DNA of 64,000 nucleotides from Diphasiastrum complanatum. Lineage: Eukaryota; Streptophyta; Lycopodiopsida; Lycopodiales; Lycopodiaceae. The notes beneath the pieces were generated by a model that saw only the letters and a program-made list of their open reading frames with translations, had not been told where the DNA came from and did not search any database. The translations under genes were made by a program, and so were the position numbers. Where the stretch lies: assembly GCA_029204225.1 (NCBI GenBank), contig CM055098.1:53342728-53406727 (forward strand). The letters run 5' to 3'. This document shows positions 46,362 to 57,969 of this stretch, in pieces (position 1 is the first letter of the stretch; the number at the start of each line of letters is the position of its first letter).

Positions 46362-48655
46362 CTTTAACCTTAAGGCTTTTGAGGCCAACCGAGATTGGAG
46401 CTCTAGGCTGGAAACCATACATCAGAGAAAATGGACTAAAACCCGTTGCTGAATGCTTTGCGCTATTATACGCAAATTCAATCATTGGAAGGTACCTTTT
46501 CCAATCCGACTGTCTTCTGGAAACATATGCTCGAAGCATGTCTTCCATAGACTGGTTTGTCCTCTCTGTCTGACCATCCGATTCAGGATGATTGGTAGAC
46601 CCTAGACTTAAAGTGGTCTCTAATTTCTCAAAGACCGCTTGCCAGAATTTGCCAGCGATTGCTTGGTTGGAATGAATTGTGCCATTTTAGTTATCCTGTC
46701 AACTATAACCCAAATAACATCATTTTGCTTCCCCGTCTGAGGAGGTAGCCCAACCACAAAATCCATGGAAATACTTTCCCACTTTCTTTCGGGAATTTCC
46801 AAAGGAAGTAACAAGCCTTCTGCCTTAAGTCTTTCAGCTTTATTAACCGCACTTGCAAACATATGCCTCCACTTGACCCTTTAGATTTGGCCAATAAAAG
46901 TTCCTTTTTATTAGTTCAAGTGTCCTTTGTGAGCCAAGGTGCCCTGCACACGGGTTGTCATGACATTCATGCAAGATTTGGGCCCTAATATCATCGTTTT
47001 CTGGCACACAAACTTTTTCATTCCAGAAAAGTAGCCCATTCCTAAAGAAATATTCTCTTAATATCTTGTCTTGAGGAGGAATCTTGGAATCCTGCATTCC
47101 AAGTTCACCACTAGATCTAGAAGTACGTGCCAGGACGTCTAGCCAAATACGATCGAAGTACCTATCGGTCTCACAAATCTCTTAAGGACAAATATAATTC
47201 AGATTGGATCTCAAAACTCTCCAATCCAGCTTAAGGCATCTGCGACACTATTTGAAGTACCCTTCCGGTACTCAATGTCATAATGAAATTCTTGGAGCAT
47301 TTTCGACCATCTGGCTTTACGACCCCTAAGGTCAACCGCATCGTTAATGTACTTTAACGCTTGATGGTCTGTTACAATGGTAAATTGGGAGCCATACAAG
47401 TAATGTCTCCACACTTTCAAAGCATGAATCATAGGAGAAAGCTCCTTGTCATAGGTGGAATACCGCCTTTGAGTAAGATCTAACTTCTTGCTTTCAAAAG
47501 CAACCGGTCTACCGTCCTGATTAAGGACTACACCTATAGCATAGTCACTGGCATCCGTCTCAAAGTACATACGGCTTGTTAGGATCCACTGTGTAAAATA
47601 GGTGTTGTAGACATACAATATTTGAGATTTTCAAAACTTTGATTCATCTCTTCAGTCCAAGTAACCGGAGGGCTGAATTTACTGTGACGGATAGTTCTTT
47701 TAGCCCTTTTGAGGATATTTTGTCAAAGGTAATGCAATTATTGCATAACCCATGATAAATCTATGAAAAAACCCCGTAAAGCCTAAAAAAGGACTTGACC
47801 TCTATTATTGCATAACCCATGATAAATCTATGAAAAAACCCCGTAAAGCCCAAAAAGGACTTAACCTCTCGGATGGTTTGAGGTATTGGCCACTTGTCGG
47901 ACTTTATTTGGGTCAATCTCCAACCCATGGTCCGATATAACGTGACTGTGATAAAGTAATCTCTTCTGGATGAAGACACATTTAGATTCTTTGGCAAAGA
48001 GCTTCTCCTGTCTAAGTAACTTTAAGACAGTCCTGAGATGCTCCTCATGCTCCTCCAAGGTCTTACTATAGATGAGAATATCATCTAAATAGACTACGAC
48101 GAACTTTCCCATCTGTTGGAAAGTCGCTGGAGCATTTGCCAATCCAAAAGGTAAAACCAGAAATTTATAATGGCCATACCTAGTCCTAAACTCAGTTTTT
48201 TCAATATTCTCACTCTTTATTCGAATCTGATGATACCCTGATCTCAAATCAATTTTGGTGAAGTACTTTGCACCAGGTAATCGATCAACCAATTCATCCA
48301 TTCGAGGTAAGGATTAACGGCTTTTAATCGTTAATTTATTTAACTTTTTAAAGTCCACACAAAGACGATTACCTCCGTCTTTTTAATCAACTAAGAGAAC
48401 TGGTGCCCCCCAAGGGGACTTACTAGGCCTCACATGGCCCATTTTAAGATAGTTTTGCAACTGTCTATAAACTTCATCTTCCTCTGTAGTACTCATCCTA
48501 AAAGGATACAAAGATATAGGAGAACTACCAGGAATGAGTTTAATACCATGGTCGACTCCCCTAGAGGGGGGAAGACCCTCTGGAAGCTGTTCAAGAAACA
48601 CATCGTTAAATTCTTGTCTAAGTTTTTTAAAGGTTTCACCTTTCGGCGAAATGTT
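46362..48655 (-). pseudogene. Gypsy chromovirus pol 5' part: RT, RNase H, integrase (broken)
   Basis: On the minus strand: PPSRGVDHGIKLIPGSSPIS and SPWGAPVLLVD (RT start, 48.4-48.6 kb); [21 protein letters not shown] then [16 protein letters not shown], with about ten residues missing between them; RNase H MYFETDASDYAIGVVLNQDG and IVTDHQALKYI; the integrase zinc domain ECHDNPCAGHLGSQ...CKC; the core start [11 protein letters not shown]; then SDGQTERTNQSMEDMLRAYV. The stretch holding the second catalytic Asp of integrase is deleted. A 67-bp duplication breaks frame at 47.8 kb. Gag and 5' LTR are not recognised, so the element is 5'-truncated at about 48.7-49 kb as well as split by the hAT. Confidence 0.9.
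47738..47871. repeat. 67-bp tandem duplication inside gypsy pol
   Basis: TTGCATAACCCATGATAAAT starts at 47741 and 47808. Being 67 bp, it shifts the frame between RT and RNase H ([16 protein letters not shown] is repeated). Confidence 0.9.
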
Positions 48656-50155
48656 TATCTAAACTAGACCTTGTAACTGTGCTTACAAATAGAAAGAAAG
48701 TCAACATCAATTTTCATAGTTGAAACACATCTATATTTTGATGAATCTAAAACAATGATCAACCTCTTGTTGTTCTTTGGACTGACAACAATTTTCAAGG
48801 GCATTTCCACTTCCAAGTAATAGTTGTCCATGAGAAAGCACAAATTGCTCTAGTTACCAACTTTCATGGCCCTCGAGATCTTGACTAGAATCAGATTGCA
48901 GACATGGTAAGAAATCAAATTGCTAGTTTGCCAGCTTATCGTCGACAAATGCAGATTGAAGCCTCTCCAATGTTTCTAGCTTTTCTTCGACATGGCAATT
49001 TTTTTTTTGAAAAGCAAGCTGTCATGAACACATTCAATTGCTTGACCATCGATTCCTTTCCTTGTCTTGAATGACTTGTCTTTCTCCTATGTAATCATCA
49101 ATACTTTTTTGTGCTTGTGACTTTTCATTGCTTTCTAGAATCTCACAATGTCCCCAAATTTGTGCAAGCCATGGCCCCTTGTTGTGCAGGATCGAGAAAC
49201 GGATATTGGATTTTGAGCATAGACAGGGATGTTTCCTTGGATCTCAGGGTGAGTATGACAAGTTTTTGCCGGAGCTGCTTACATGGTGGGGTGTGGTGGG
49301 CAAATCCGCCCCTAATGTTACTGCTCTCTCCTTGATATATATCAGATGCTTTCAGAGCTTTACCGTTTATGACATATTGATCATTCTCATGAGGCATGTG
49401 TGGAATATGGATCAGTTTCCATGTTTTTGTATCATATCCACTCAACACTTTGTAGTCTGTATTATGTGATTGCTTTCAAGTTTCAATTTTGGTATGCTAA
49501 AGCCTAAATGCTTTGTTTAGTTTGTGAATGTACTATTCTTTGTATCACCTGTTAAGTATGCGTCATTGCTTTGTATAACATAATTGATATAGGTTTGTTG
49601 AAGACTTTAAGTTTAGAATTCTTTAGAGCCATTATTGAGAAAGCTTGACATTGGAGAGAGCGAGTTTATTGTTGCTTTCTTGAAAAACCATGAACTTTGT
49701 CCCATGCTCCTTACTTACAAGATCTTGGTTTTTCGGATCACATAATTTTAGCAGTGATGGCTCTTTAGGAGAGAGTATTGGGATGTTTTTGGAGCGATGG
49801 AGGTATTTCTGAGCATATCACGATGCTAGCCTCTCTGTCGGTTTTTGGATGGATCATGGTAGTTTGTTATGTTTCTCTGATCTTTCGGAGTTTCGAAATC
49901 CCTATAGTAACTAATCTGATATAAATTATAGTATGGATGAAGATTCGCTGTTCAAAGCAAATTGCAATGTGTTGGAACCCTAACACATACATAAAAATGA
50001 AAAACCAAAAAAAAAAATGTCACGTTCCAATATGGAACTCTCTCGGATCCCAGAACAGTTCTGAAACTCTTGTTTTGGAATGCTCCTGGAACGCTGCATT
50101 TCAGAACGTAATGCTTCTATGATGACAATATAGGTCCATCTATACTATCACAGGA

Positions 50156-50222
<67 letters not shown>

Positions 50223-50530
50223 ACTACATTTTGATGCATGCTACAAAAAGTTGTTGCAATGATGAGGACGTGTACATCATGGAAAACTAGAGTGTAAATC
50301 ATTGTCTACTTCGAAGTGTTTTTATGCAGTTTATTTTGTGTACAATACTTGTTAACTTTAGGTTTACATTAGTTGCATAGTAACACACAATATTTTTTTT
50401 GAAAACAAGGATATGTTGGAATAGATTTTATTTGCTTAAAAGTCTATTGAAGGTTGAGTTGAAACTATAGGAAAGTCTATTTCGCAAACACATTCTTACC
50501 ACTCATCTTGACTCTTATATGTGTTTGCAG
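48656..50530. other. Unassigned stretch, one possible host exon
   Basis: A 64-bp segment at about 49187-49250 is bounded by CCTTGTTGTGCAG and CAGGTGAGT, ideal splice signals, and is open (IEKRILDFEHRQGCFLGSQ); no family recognised. A (GA)n run lies at 50159-50219. Nothing else identifiable. Confidence 0.3.
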
Positions 50531-50904
50531 ATTGTGCATTATGAAAAACCACAATGATTCTTTTCACAAGTGCCATGGCTGAAGCTCTCATATTGGTTCC
50601 TCCCTCGCCTAGTGTACATTGTACGAATGTAAATGCTTCATCTAATCAAGCTCCAAATAAAATATGGGCTTTGAGGATTTTCAGTGTTGGACCGTTTCAC
50701 AAGTTGAAAATATCAAAGTGTGCATGGAGGGTAAAACCATTCTATATGGATTTGCAACAATCTTGTTTGGCATATGCAAGCACAAGTTCAAACTCCGAAG
50801 AGACCTTTGTTGATGTATGTATTTCCTATCATGTTAACATATTAGAGTTTAGTCCATGGTCTGTTTGTAAGCTGCCACATTATGATGTTACTATAATCCT
50901 TTAG
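50531..50904 (+). CDS. Possible host exon, unidentified
   Basis: A TGTGTTTGCAG acceptor at about 50530 is followed by an open stretch with LRIFSVGPFHKLKISKCAWR and a Ser-rich AYASTSSNSEETFVD, where GATGTATGT could be a donor (about 50814). Composition is protein-like, but only one exon is visible and no family is recognised. Confidence 0.25.
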
Positions 50905-51067
50905 CCTTTCATACATAATTAACAAAAATCAAAGGTGTAGTTGTTTTGGTGTGGGATGTCTATAGTCCAAGTTATCTTTCTCCAACTAGTTATGCTTTGC
51001 AATGTCTCCGTATAACTGAAACCGAGTAATCTTATTGACCGTTCTTGATTGCTCAGTCATTCAAATA

Positions 51068-51069
<2 letters not shown>

Positions 51070-51120
<51 letters not shown>
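51070..51120. repeat. (CT)n microsatellite
   Basis: About 51 bp. Its 5' flank does not resemble the LINE tail at 51.44 or 53.25 kb, so it is not obviously a LINE end. Confidence 0.95.
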
Positions 51121-51124
<4 letters not shown>

Positions 51125-51439
51125 CTTTCTTCTTTGGAGAACGTGATGAATTTCAAATTCAATTTTAGAGGAGACCCCTCATAGGCGTTAAGATCAATGT
51201 CAGTGACTCAACTTGGGCTTATTGTTTGAGTGTATGAGCTTCATGTTACTCCAAGCATCCAACTCCAGCTTCAGTGGCTCCGCCAATCCTACTTGAAAAT
51301 ATTACATCGACCTTGGAGTTTATGAGTTTTCTTTGTTGCTTAATTTGTTAATAGAACATATATTTGTGTGTAGCAATTGGTGTGCATCTAGTTAGTAGTA
51401 CAATGGACTGCTTAAATTATGATAATGATAAGTTTTGCT

Positions 51440-51530
51440 TTTTGGAGACATTCTTACGCTCCCATAGTTACATACATGCTTGACATGTACAGTCTTATGT
51501 ACCTTTGGGTATTATGGAAGAGATCGATGC

Positions 51531-51584
<54 letters not shown>
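51440..51584 (+). mobile_element. 3' end of a LINE copy with (CT)n tail
   Basis: 51440-51533 is a diverged copy of 53250-53355, the 3' end of the next LINE: both have TTTGGAGAC, RTTYCCATRGTTAC-type sequence, GACATGTAC and CTTATRT. Both run straight into a CT microsatellite (51533-51584 here). Confidence 0.65.
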
Positions 51585-51585
<1 letters not shown>

Positions 51586-51588
<3 letters not shown>

Positions 51589-52869
51589 CAGGGTGGTGGT
51601 ACTGGCTGCAGGCTTCGTGACATCTTGATTGCTATCCTCCTTTATGCTGATGGTGTGGTATTGGTCTCACCGACTAGAGAGGGTCTACAACGACAGTTGG
51701 ATTGCTTGCATGAGTTTTGCACCAAATGGGGCCTAGGGGTGAACATTGGGGAGACCAAGGTTATGGTCTTCAACACTTCGAGGGCATTCATGCAGCGACA
51801 GGAGCTTACTTTGGGTGGGTAGATTCTAGAAGTGGTCCCTTCCTACACATACTTTGGGGTCCTTTTCTCAGGTCCTACTTTTAGCATGAGACAGGCCGCT
51901 ACCACTCGACTAGGGAAAGGACATGCCTCCCTTGTTCAGCTAGAGCGATTTTGCTTTCGAAAGTCCATCCAGGATGCTCGCAGTAAGTGTCACCTCTTCG
52001 ATACCATTGTTACCCCCACGGCTTTATATGCGGCAGAGACATGGTGTGTAGGTCTCCCTTCTTCACACTGGGCCAGTCTCTCACGATTAAAGACCACCAT
52101 GCTAGCTCGGTTGATTCGAGCGAAGCCTTCTGTTCCACATGAGATTCTCCTGGCCGAGTTTGCAGTTCCACCTATACAGATCGAGGCAGTTCTTCAGCTC
52201 ATCACCTATATACAGAGGATACAGGCGTTACCAGAGATAGACAGGCGATACATACAGGTTGCACTATCCTCCTCACAGCGTCTTCACGATCAGGGCTACA
52301 GGCTATCATGGTTCTCTCAGGCCTCTCACCTCCTACTTGTATCATTTGGCATCTCCATCACAGAGCTCCCCTCCGGCACACATCAGTATATTAGACGCTT
52401 CCTTTATCGCACATATCTAGAGCGGACTTGGCGTAACCAGTTAGGGGTTAAGCCAGCTTTCTACCGGACTCATTTCTTGGAGCTAGATGCATCAGGGACC
52501 CCGGTCATGCCGCGCTACTTGGACTCGGGACTGTCACATTGCCTCAGATTCACATTGGGGCAGCTCAGGGTGTCCTCTCATCAGCTAGCTATTGAGACTG
52601 GGAGGTTCCATGGTATTCCCAGAGAGGAGCGGATTTACCAGTTCTGCTCTCTAGGCGAGGTGGAGTCTGAGGAGCACTTTATATTTAGGTGCCCTGTATA
52701 TTATGAGATCAGAGGGCGATATCATTGTCTATTCCGAGAGATACCTACCACTCTACTCTCTCTCATAGCTTATGAGGACCCATGGTGTGTCGCTCTAATG
52801 GTACACGAGATGTCCAGACTACGGAGAGATTTGTACGAGACACCCAGCATTTTACCTTACAGCCATTGA
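51586..52869 (+). pseudogene. LINE ORF2: RT motif C to C-terminal zinc region
   Basis: Reverse transcriptase of a non-LTR element. The frame starts at the catalytic box ILLYADGVVLVSPTREGLQR, where the family has YADD and this copy has YADG. It continues through the RT thumb (HEFCTKWGLGVNIGETKVMV), one TAG at 51820-51822, then about 345 residues including YFGVLFSG, TPTALYAAETWCVGLP and the C-terminal CSLGEVESEEHFIFRCPVYY, a LINE zf-RVT-like C...EH...CP motif. The long open stretch suggests it is not ancient, but the mutated catalytic box, the stop and the missing endonuclease and RT front make it inactive. Confidence 0.85.
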
Positions 52870-53351
52870 TTACTTCGTTCTTTACTAGACGGAGATCGCA
52901 TGATTTAGTGTCTGAGGATGAGGATTATGATGATGACGACGACGAGGATGATGGCCGCTCTCATGCTCATAGAGATCAGAGACAGTGTACCTCCCACCAT
53001 CATGCTCCTACCAGGATTACTAGACATTCTACGCAGAGGCGTACTACTACTATTACACATGCACGTGCTCATGCTCATAGACGACGCCGGCAAGCTCCAG
53101 TGCTTTCCCATTCTGTGGCTCACATTACATCTTTTTACAGCATCAGCACAGCAGCAGCAGCACAGCCTTGACATCTTACCCTAGATACATATGATTATTA
53201 TGCGCACTCTCGCATACGTGAGTTTGCACTAGATGTTTTCTTTATTACAGTTTGGAGACGTTTTTATACGTTCCCATGGTTACCACATACATGACATGTA
53301 CTTCATTAGTCTTATATGCCTTTTGGCATGGAAAAGACATTAATAAAGCTT

Positions 53352-53355
<4 letters not shown>

Positions 53356-53429
<74 letters not shown>
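53356..53429. repeat. (CT)n tail of the LINE
   Basis: A 74-bp CT run that directly follows the LINE 3' end. Confidence 0.95.
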
Positions 53430-53431
<2 letters not shown>

Positions 53432-53888
53432 GATGGCTCCAGCTAGCTTGCGATGGTTCTAGCTCGCTACTATGATTTAGCAAAAGAATGGGATTCGCTG
53501 GCTGGAGCGGAGTTATGGACTTGGCTCATTTCATTCGCCGCGTCCATTCTTTTATTCGTTATTATGCATAAGCAGGCCTAAGGGCCCTTTATATTCATAT
53601 ACTGGCCTTGGGCCCTATTTGGTCATATTTTTAGGACTTGGTCACGTTGATTTGGAATGGGGGTCCTCCTATTGGGAGGGCGCACTATTTTCCCTCCAAA
53701 TCCTTTTCCCTCCCTTTTTTTGAATCCTCTATTTGATTCAGGGAGAGGGTATAAGTAGGGCAGCATTGTATTCCTTTATTCAGTTTATGATGATTGCTCC
53801 TCTTTAGCCTCCTTAAGCATTCTCTCTTCCTGCTTTCTAGCTTAAGTCCTGCTTTCTAGCATAGCTAGTGAATCTTAGCTTGTAACTT
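53430..53888 (+). mobile_element. Putative 5' LTR of gypsy element A
   Basis: The right end is fixed by the primer site at about 53889. GGGTATAAGTAGGG (about 53748) is a plausible TATA box. The left end is uncertain, since the LINE tail abuts it and the 3' LTR lies beyond the window. Confidence 0.55.
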
Positions 53889-53900
53889 GGTATCAGAGCA
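53889..53900 (+). other. Primer-binding site of gypsy element A
   Basis: TGGTATCAGAGC, complementary to the initiator tRNA-Met 3' end, at the start of the repeat-filled leader. Confidence 0.85.
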
Positions 53901-53909
53901 CTTTTCTGC

Positions 53910-54600
53910 AGATTTAGTGGTGGCTGTCCAGTGCCCTACTACCCATCACTTTCATCGATTTTCTCCGTCATTTTTTGCAGATTGGTGGTGGCTGTCCAGC
54001 GCCCTACTACCCATCATTTTCATCGATTTTCTCCATCGTTTTTTTTTGCAGATTTGGTGGTGGCTGTCCAGCGCCCTATTACCCATCATTTTCGACGATT
54101 TCTTCATCATTTTTTGCAGCTTTGGTGGAGGCTGTCCAGCGCCCTGCTAACCTATCACTTTCGTCGATTTTTTCGGCAGTTTTTCATTGTTTTTGCAGAT
54201 TTGGTAGCCGCTGTCCAGCCCCCTACTACCTCATCATTTTCGATACTTTTCATCACCGATTTGCTGACCATTTTTTATCTGGCTGTCCAGCGCCCTACAT
54301 CACCATTATTTTCAGCTATTTTACTCATCATTTTTCAGATTCGGTAGCTGCTGCCCAGCGCCCTACGACCGTCTCATTTTCAACGGTTCTCTTCACCGAC
54401 TTGCTGTCCGTTTCGGCTATTGATTGGAGGCTGATTGGCGCCTTACTTCAGCACCCTTTCCAGCCTATTTTTCAGCATATTGTGGATCTTGGTAGTTGCT
54501 GCCCAGCGCCCTATTATCTCACCATTCTCGACGAATTTCTCCATCGACTTGCTACTCATTTCGCTGATTATTTGTCGGTTGTCTAGCACCCTCTTTCAGC
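53910..54600 (+). repeat. Leader tandem array of element A (about 65-85 bp units)
   Basis: About nine diverged units share GGTGGCTGYCCAGCGCCCTA, a CTACC-type continuation, CATCATTTTC and a T-rich end leading to GCAGATT. Unit starts are near 53918, 53983, 54054, 54122, 54206, 54280, 54344, 54490 and 54575. Open frames across it merely translate the repeat. Confidence 0.85.
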
Positions 54601-55071
54601 ACTTTTTTCAGCTTGTTTGACGCGAGTTGAGGATTCGGATTGGTGGCTGATTGGCGCATCTATTCTGTCATATCTTCAGCTTTTACCTCTCTTTGTTGGC
54701 ATTACTAATTGGACGACGGATCAGCACCCACCCAGGTATTGCTTGCGCCCATTTGCACTTCCTTTTTGCACCTACTTGCTCTCTTTTTGCTCACATACTG
54801 CTCCTTTTCCAGCCCCCTATTTCCCTCTCATATTTGTCATTTTGCTGCCTCACACCCTCGTCCTTCCTTTTTCCATTTTGTTAGAACCCTTCTACTTGTT
54901 GGCCTTGCACATTTGCTGTCCATTATTCTACTTTCTCAGCCCCTTATTTTCTGATTATTATTCATCTTGATTGGCTGTTTCTGTGCCATTTTTGGTGATT
55001 TTGGAAGTTAGACTAAGTTGGGGTGACGACAAACGTCCTCTCCCTCAGGTTTTGTCTCTTCCTTAGTCCCT
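54601..55071 (+). other. Distal leader of element A
   Basis: CT-rich untranslated sequence between the tandem array and the gag ATG; no gene seen. Confidence 0.45.
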
Positions 55072-56799
55072 ATGGCGACTTCTTCATCAGAAGACCCACC
55101 GCAGGGCTCTTTAGATGGTCGTTTTACACATATTGATGTCCGCATGGATCATCTTGAGAGTCGTATTGATCGTGTTCTTTCTAGCCTTGAGACTATCCTA
55201 CCATGAGGGGATACCACTCCCCTAGACATTCTTCATCGTCCTAGTAAAACACCTTTATTTCCTATTTTGAGTACGCCTGCTCTTGCTCCATCTCCATCTT
55301 GAGGAGGTGCTTTTGGTAGTACGTTTGGTCTCCTTCATATAGTGCTAGTCCTTATGGGACTCCTTTCGGGTCTTCTGTACCACCACCTGGATTTCCCTCC
55401 GCACCACCAAGATTTCCTTATCCTACTTTTTCAAGTAATCCTGAGCCCCATTTTGCTCGTGATTTTCATGATCGCATCCAGCTTTACTTATTCTGGTTCG
55501 TCTGACGGGAATATCTTGGAAAATTGGTTCTCTAAATTAGAGACCTATTTTCTTATGTATCCCAAGACTGACACCCAGAAAGTGCAGTTGGCTACATTAC
55601 ATTTAGATGGTCAAGCTCAGACTTTGCGGCGTGTCTATTGCTCTGAGCCTACTCGTGAGGGGTTGCATATATGGCCTACGTTTCGTCATGATCTTCGTAT
55701 GGCTATGATTGACCCACACTGGTTGGTTCGCCAACGTGATCTGTTTCGTAGCCTTTGCCATACTAGTGATTTGACTGCTTATATTGATCAGTTTACTGAG
55801 CTTTCCTACTTTTTTACTGATCTTCATCCTATAGAGCTTATTTCACGTTTTATTGCCGGTCTTAGAGACTCCCTATGATATGATGTCTGCTCTTTTCGGC
55901 CTCCTACTCTCTCAGATGCTATCTCCTTGGTTACTACTTTGTAGCATAAGTATCCTGAGATACCCACTTCTTCTCGTTTTCCTCGCTCTCGTTCCACTGC
56001 TTCTCCTACTTTGGCTTCTTCTACTCCCGTTCCTCCTCGCCCTCCTACACCCCGTCCTGCCTTTGTTCGACGTTATTCAGCCGTAGAGTTCACTGAGATT
56101 CAGCAGAAGCGCCTCTGTTATCGCTGTAAGAGTCCAGATCATCTAGCCCATGATTGCAGACAGCCTTCTGGTCCTCCTACCGCTGTTTTTTACCATGAGG
56201 CTCTTACCCCTGATGATTCTGATGTTTATATCCAGATTCTTGATACTCTTGACCCACATTTTGTTGATGAGCCGGCTGACCTGCTTTCTAATGATCCTGC
56301 TTCCGCCGCTTGCCATGCACAACTTACTTATGCTACTTGGGCTGGTGGGCATCCTGGTCCTCGTTCTATTCGGTTATGTGTCCGCATTTTGGGGCGAGAG
56401 TATATTGCTTTGGTGGATACTGGCAGTACACATTCATTTATTGGCAGTTACATTTCCACCAGGATTCGTGCTACACCTATTTTTGCTACATAGTCTCTCA
56501 GTGTCGAGGTTTCTAGCTCACATTCTTTTATCAGCTCTCAGATGTTTCAGGGCTTGGACTATAGCATTGGTGACTTCCCTGGACAGGCAGATTTCTATAT
56601 TATTCCTCTGGAGCGCTATGACATTATTCTTGGTGCAGATTGGTTTTCTTCACTTGGTACTGTTGCTGTGGATCTTTCTCAGCAGACATTGTCTTTCACA
56701 CATGCTGGTCGGCATCATTTACTTTTTGGTATTGATTCCCAAGGTGACTATCAGTTGGTTACCGGGAAGCAATTTATGCGTAGCCTGCCAAAGGCTCAG
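55072..56799 (+). pseudogene. Gypsy element A: gag and protease (broken, interrupted)
   Basis: ATG at 55072 (MATSSSEDPPQGSLDGRFTH, then a short coiled coil DHLESRIDRVLSSLET). After a shift pair the gag domain follows (GNILENWFSKLETYFLMYPK, YIDQFTELSYFFTDLHPIEL), then the knuckle CYRCKSPDHLAHDC (about 56117). The protease active site is YIALVDTGSTHSFIGSYIST (D-T-G, about 56400), followed by DYSIGDFPGQADFYIIPLER. In-frame stops lie at 55204 (TGA), 55876 (TGA), 55942 (TAG) and 56491 (TAG); most would be one C-to-T change from CGA or CAG. Element B interrupts the frame after LPKAQ at 56799, and element A resumes at 63070. Confidence 0.88.
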
Positions 56800-57157
56800 T
56801 GTTACGAGCTCGTAACCAGTGCCGAACCCTAGAGAACACAGATAGGTCAGATACCACAGTCAGGGTCGTGTCCAGCGTACATGACCAACAGGGCAAGACA
56901 GTGTGAGTAGTGTGCCCCAGCACGGTCCATAGCCATGGCGGGCCTAACACAGCCTAGGGACCCTGTCAGCAGGATAGGGCCCCCAGTTGGGTCCCGACGT
57001 GCAGTCGGCCACGTCAGTGCCACGTGGCCGACACTTGGCAGTAGCATGCTACCAGTCCTCACACTGGGCTAGGAGGGGCTTACTCTATATCAGGGAGTAG
57101 GCAATGTTGGGTGGATCAGTTAGTGTTTGCCCTACTGTGGTGTTAGGATCTCTTACA
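56800..57157 (+). mobile_element. 5' LTR of element B
   Basis: TGTTACGAGCTCGTAAC (a palindromic start) to GGATCTCTTACA. CTCTATATCAGG near 57083 may be the TATA region. CCACGTGGCC occurs near 57020. Confidence 0.95.
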
Positions 57158-57158
57158 C

Positions 57159-57171
57159 TGGTATCAGAGCC
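57159..57171 (+). other. Primer-binding site of element B
   Basis: TGGTATCAGAGCC, one base after the LTR; initiator tRNA-Met type. Confidence 0.92.
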
Positions 57172-57969
57172 ATCTCCTTCTGTGGGAGTTTAGGAGCAGC
57201 AGTAGGAAAAGCTATCAGAAGATAGGAAGTGTTTCTCAGATTCTCAGAGAGGAATAGAGGAGGAGGATCGCTGTAGATGCAGCCTTCAAACCTTTGAAAT
57301 TCACTGAGAAATTACAGTAGCAAGGAGTCAGATTCCATGTACAGGTAACTCGCTGGAAGGGCAGCTATCCATCGCTGATTTCAGAGACCTTTTTGCAGAT
57401 TTCCAGCGGAAATAGAGTAGGAAATAGCAAGTAGACCCATCACTATACATATAGGGATCTACTTCTGTTTTCAAAGTGCAATTTCAGTAGAGCTGAGCGG
57501 ATTTCAAGCTGAGATTTCCCAGCAGGGTCAACGCTGCCAATACTTCTGAGTTTTCAGATTTCTGACAAATTTTTGGGCCCTAACTTGGAAGATTTGGAGC
57601 AATAGTACTTTGAACAGATCAGCGAGTAGGGGGCTTCTGAAATTTCAGAATTCAGAAGTGCTTTCGGACTTCAAATTTGCCTTCTTGTGGACAGATTGGG
57701 GTGCTGTCAGACCAACGAGGGGGGATAGCAAAAAAAAAAAAATTTCAGATCTTTTGCATTTTTTTCCGCCTCCTATTAAGATTTCTCAGAGCCACAGGTC
57801 TGAAAGCAGTGGAGGAAGAGCTGAAAGGGCTTTTCTTGATTCTCTCTGTGGAAGTACAGTCCTCAGAAACAGCTAAGTTATCTTTCCTTTTCCTTGTACA
57901 GTTGTAAATTAGTCTTTTAGACTTTTTTTTTCCTCCAGAAGTTAAGGTAGCTCTCTTTCAGTTCCGAAG
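57172..57969 (+). other. Untranslated leader of element B
   Basis: About 800 bp without a credible gene; contains an A12 tract at 57730 and several short upstream open frames. Confidence 0.6.

Larger units (their letters stand above)
51585..53429 (+). mobile_element. 5'-truncated LINE (non-LTR retrotransposon)
   Basis: Begins directly after the CT tail of the upstream copy, inside the RT domain, and ends in its own CT run (53356-53429), with AATAAAG at 53342 just before. It has no LTRs. The coding part is described separately. A Asp/His/Arg-rich text (52870-53170) follows the main frame and may be the true C-terminus in another frame or untranslated. Confidence 0.75.

Noticed and set aside
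53931-54620. Long repeated Pro/Phe/Cys-rich peptides in the gypsy leader
   Set aside because: Unit length is not a multiple of three, and all frames are open because of the T-rich repeat; treated as an RNA or DNA repeat.
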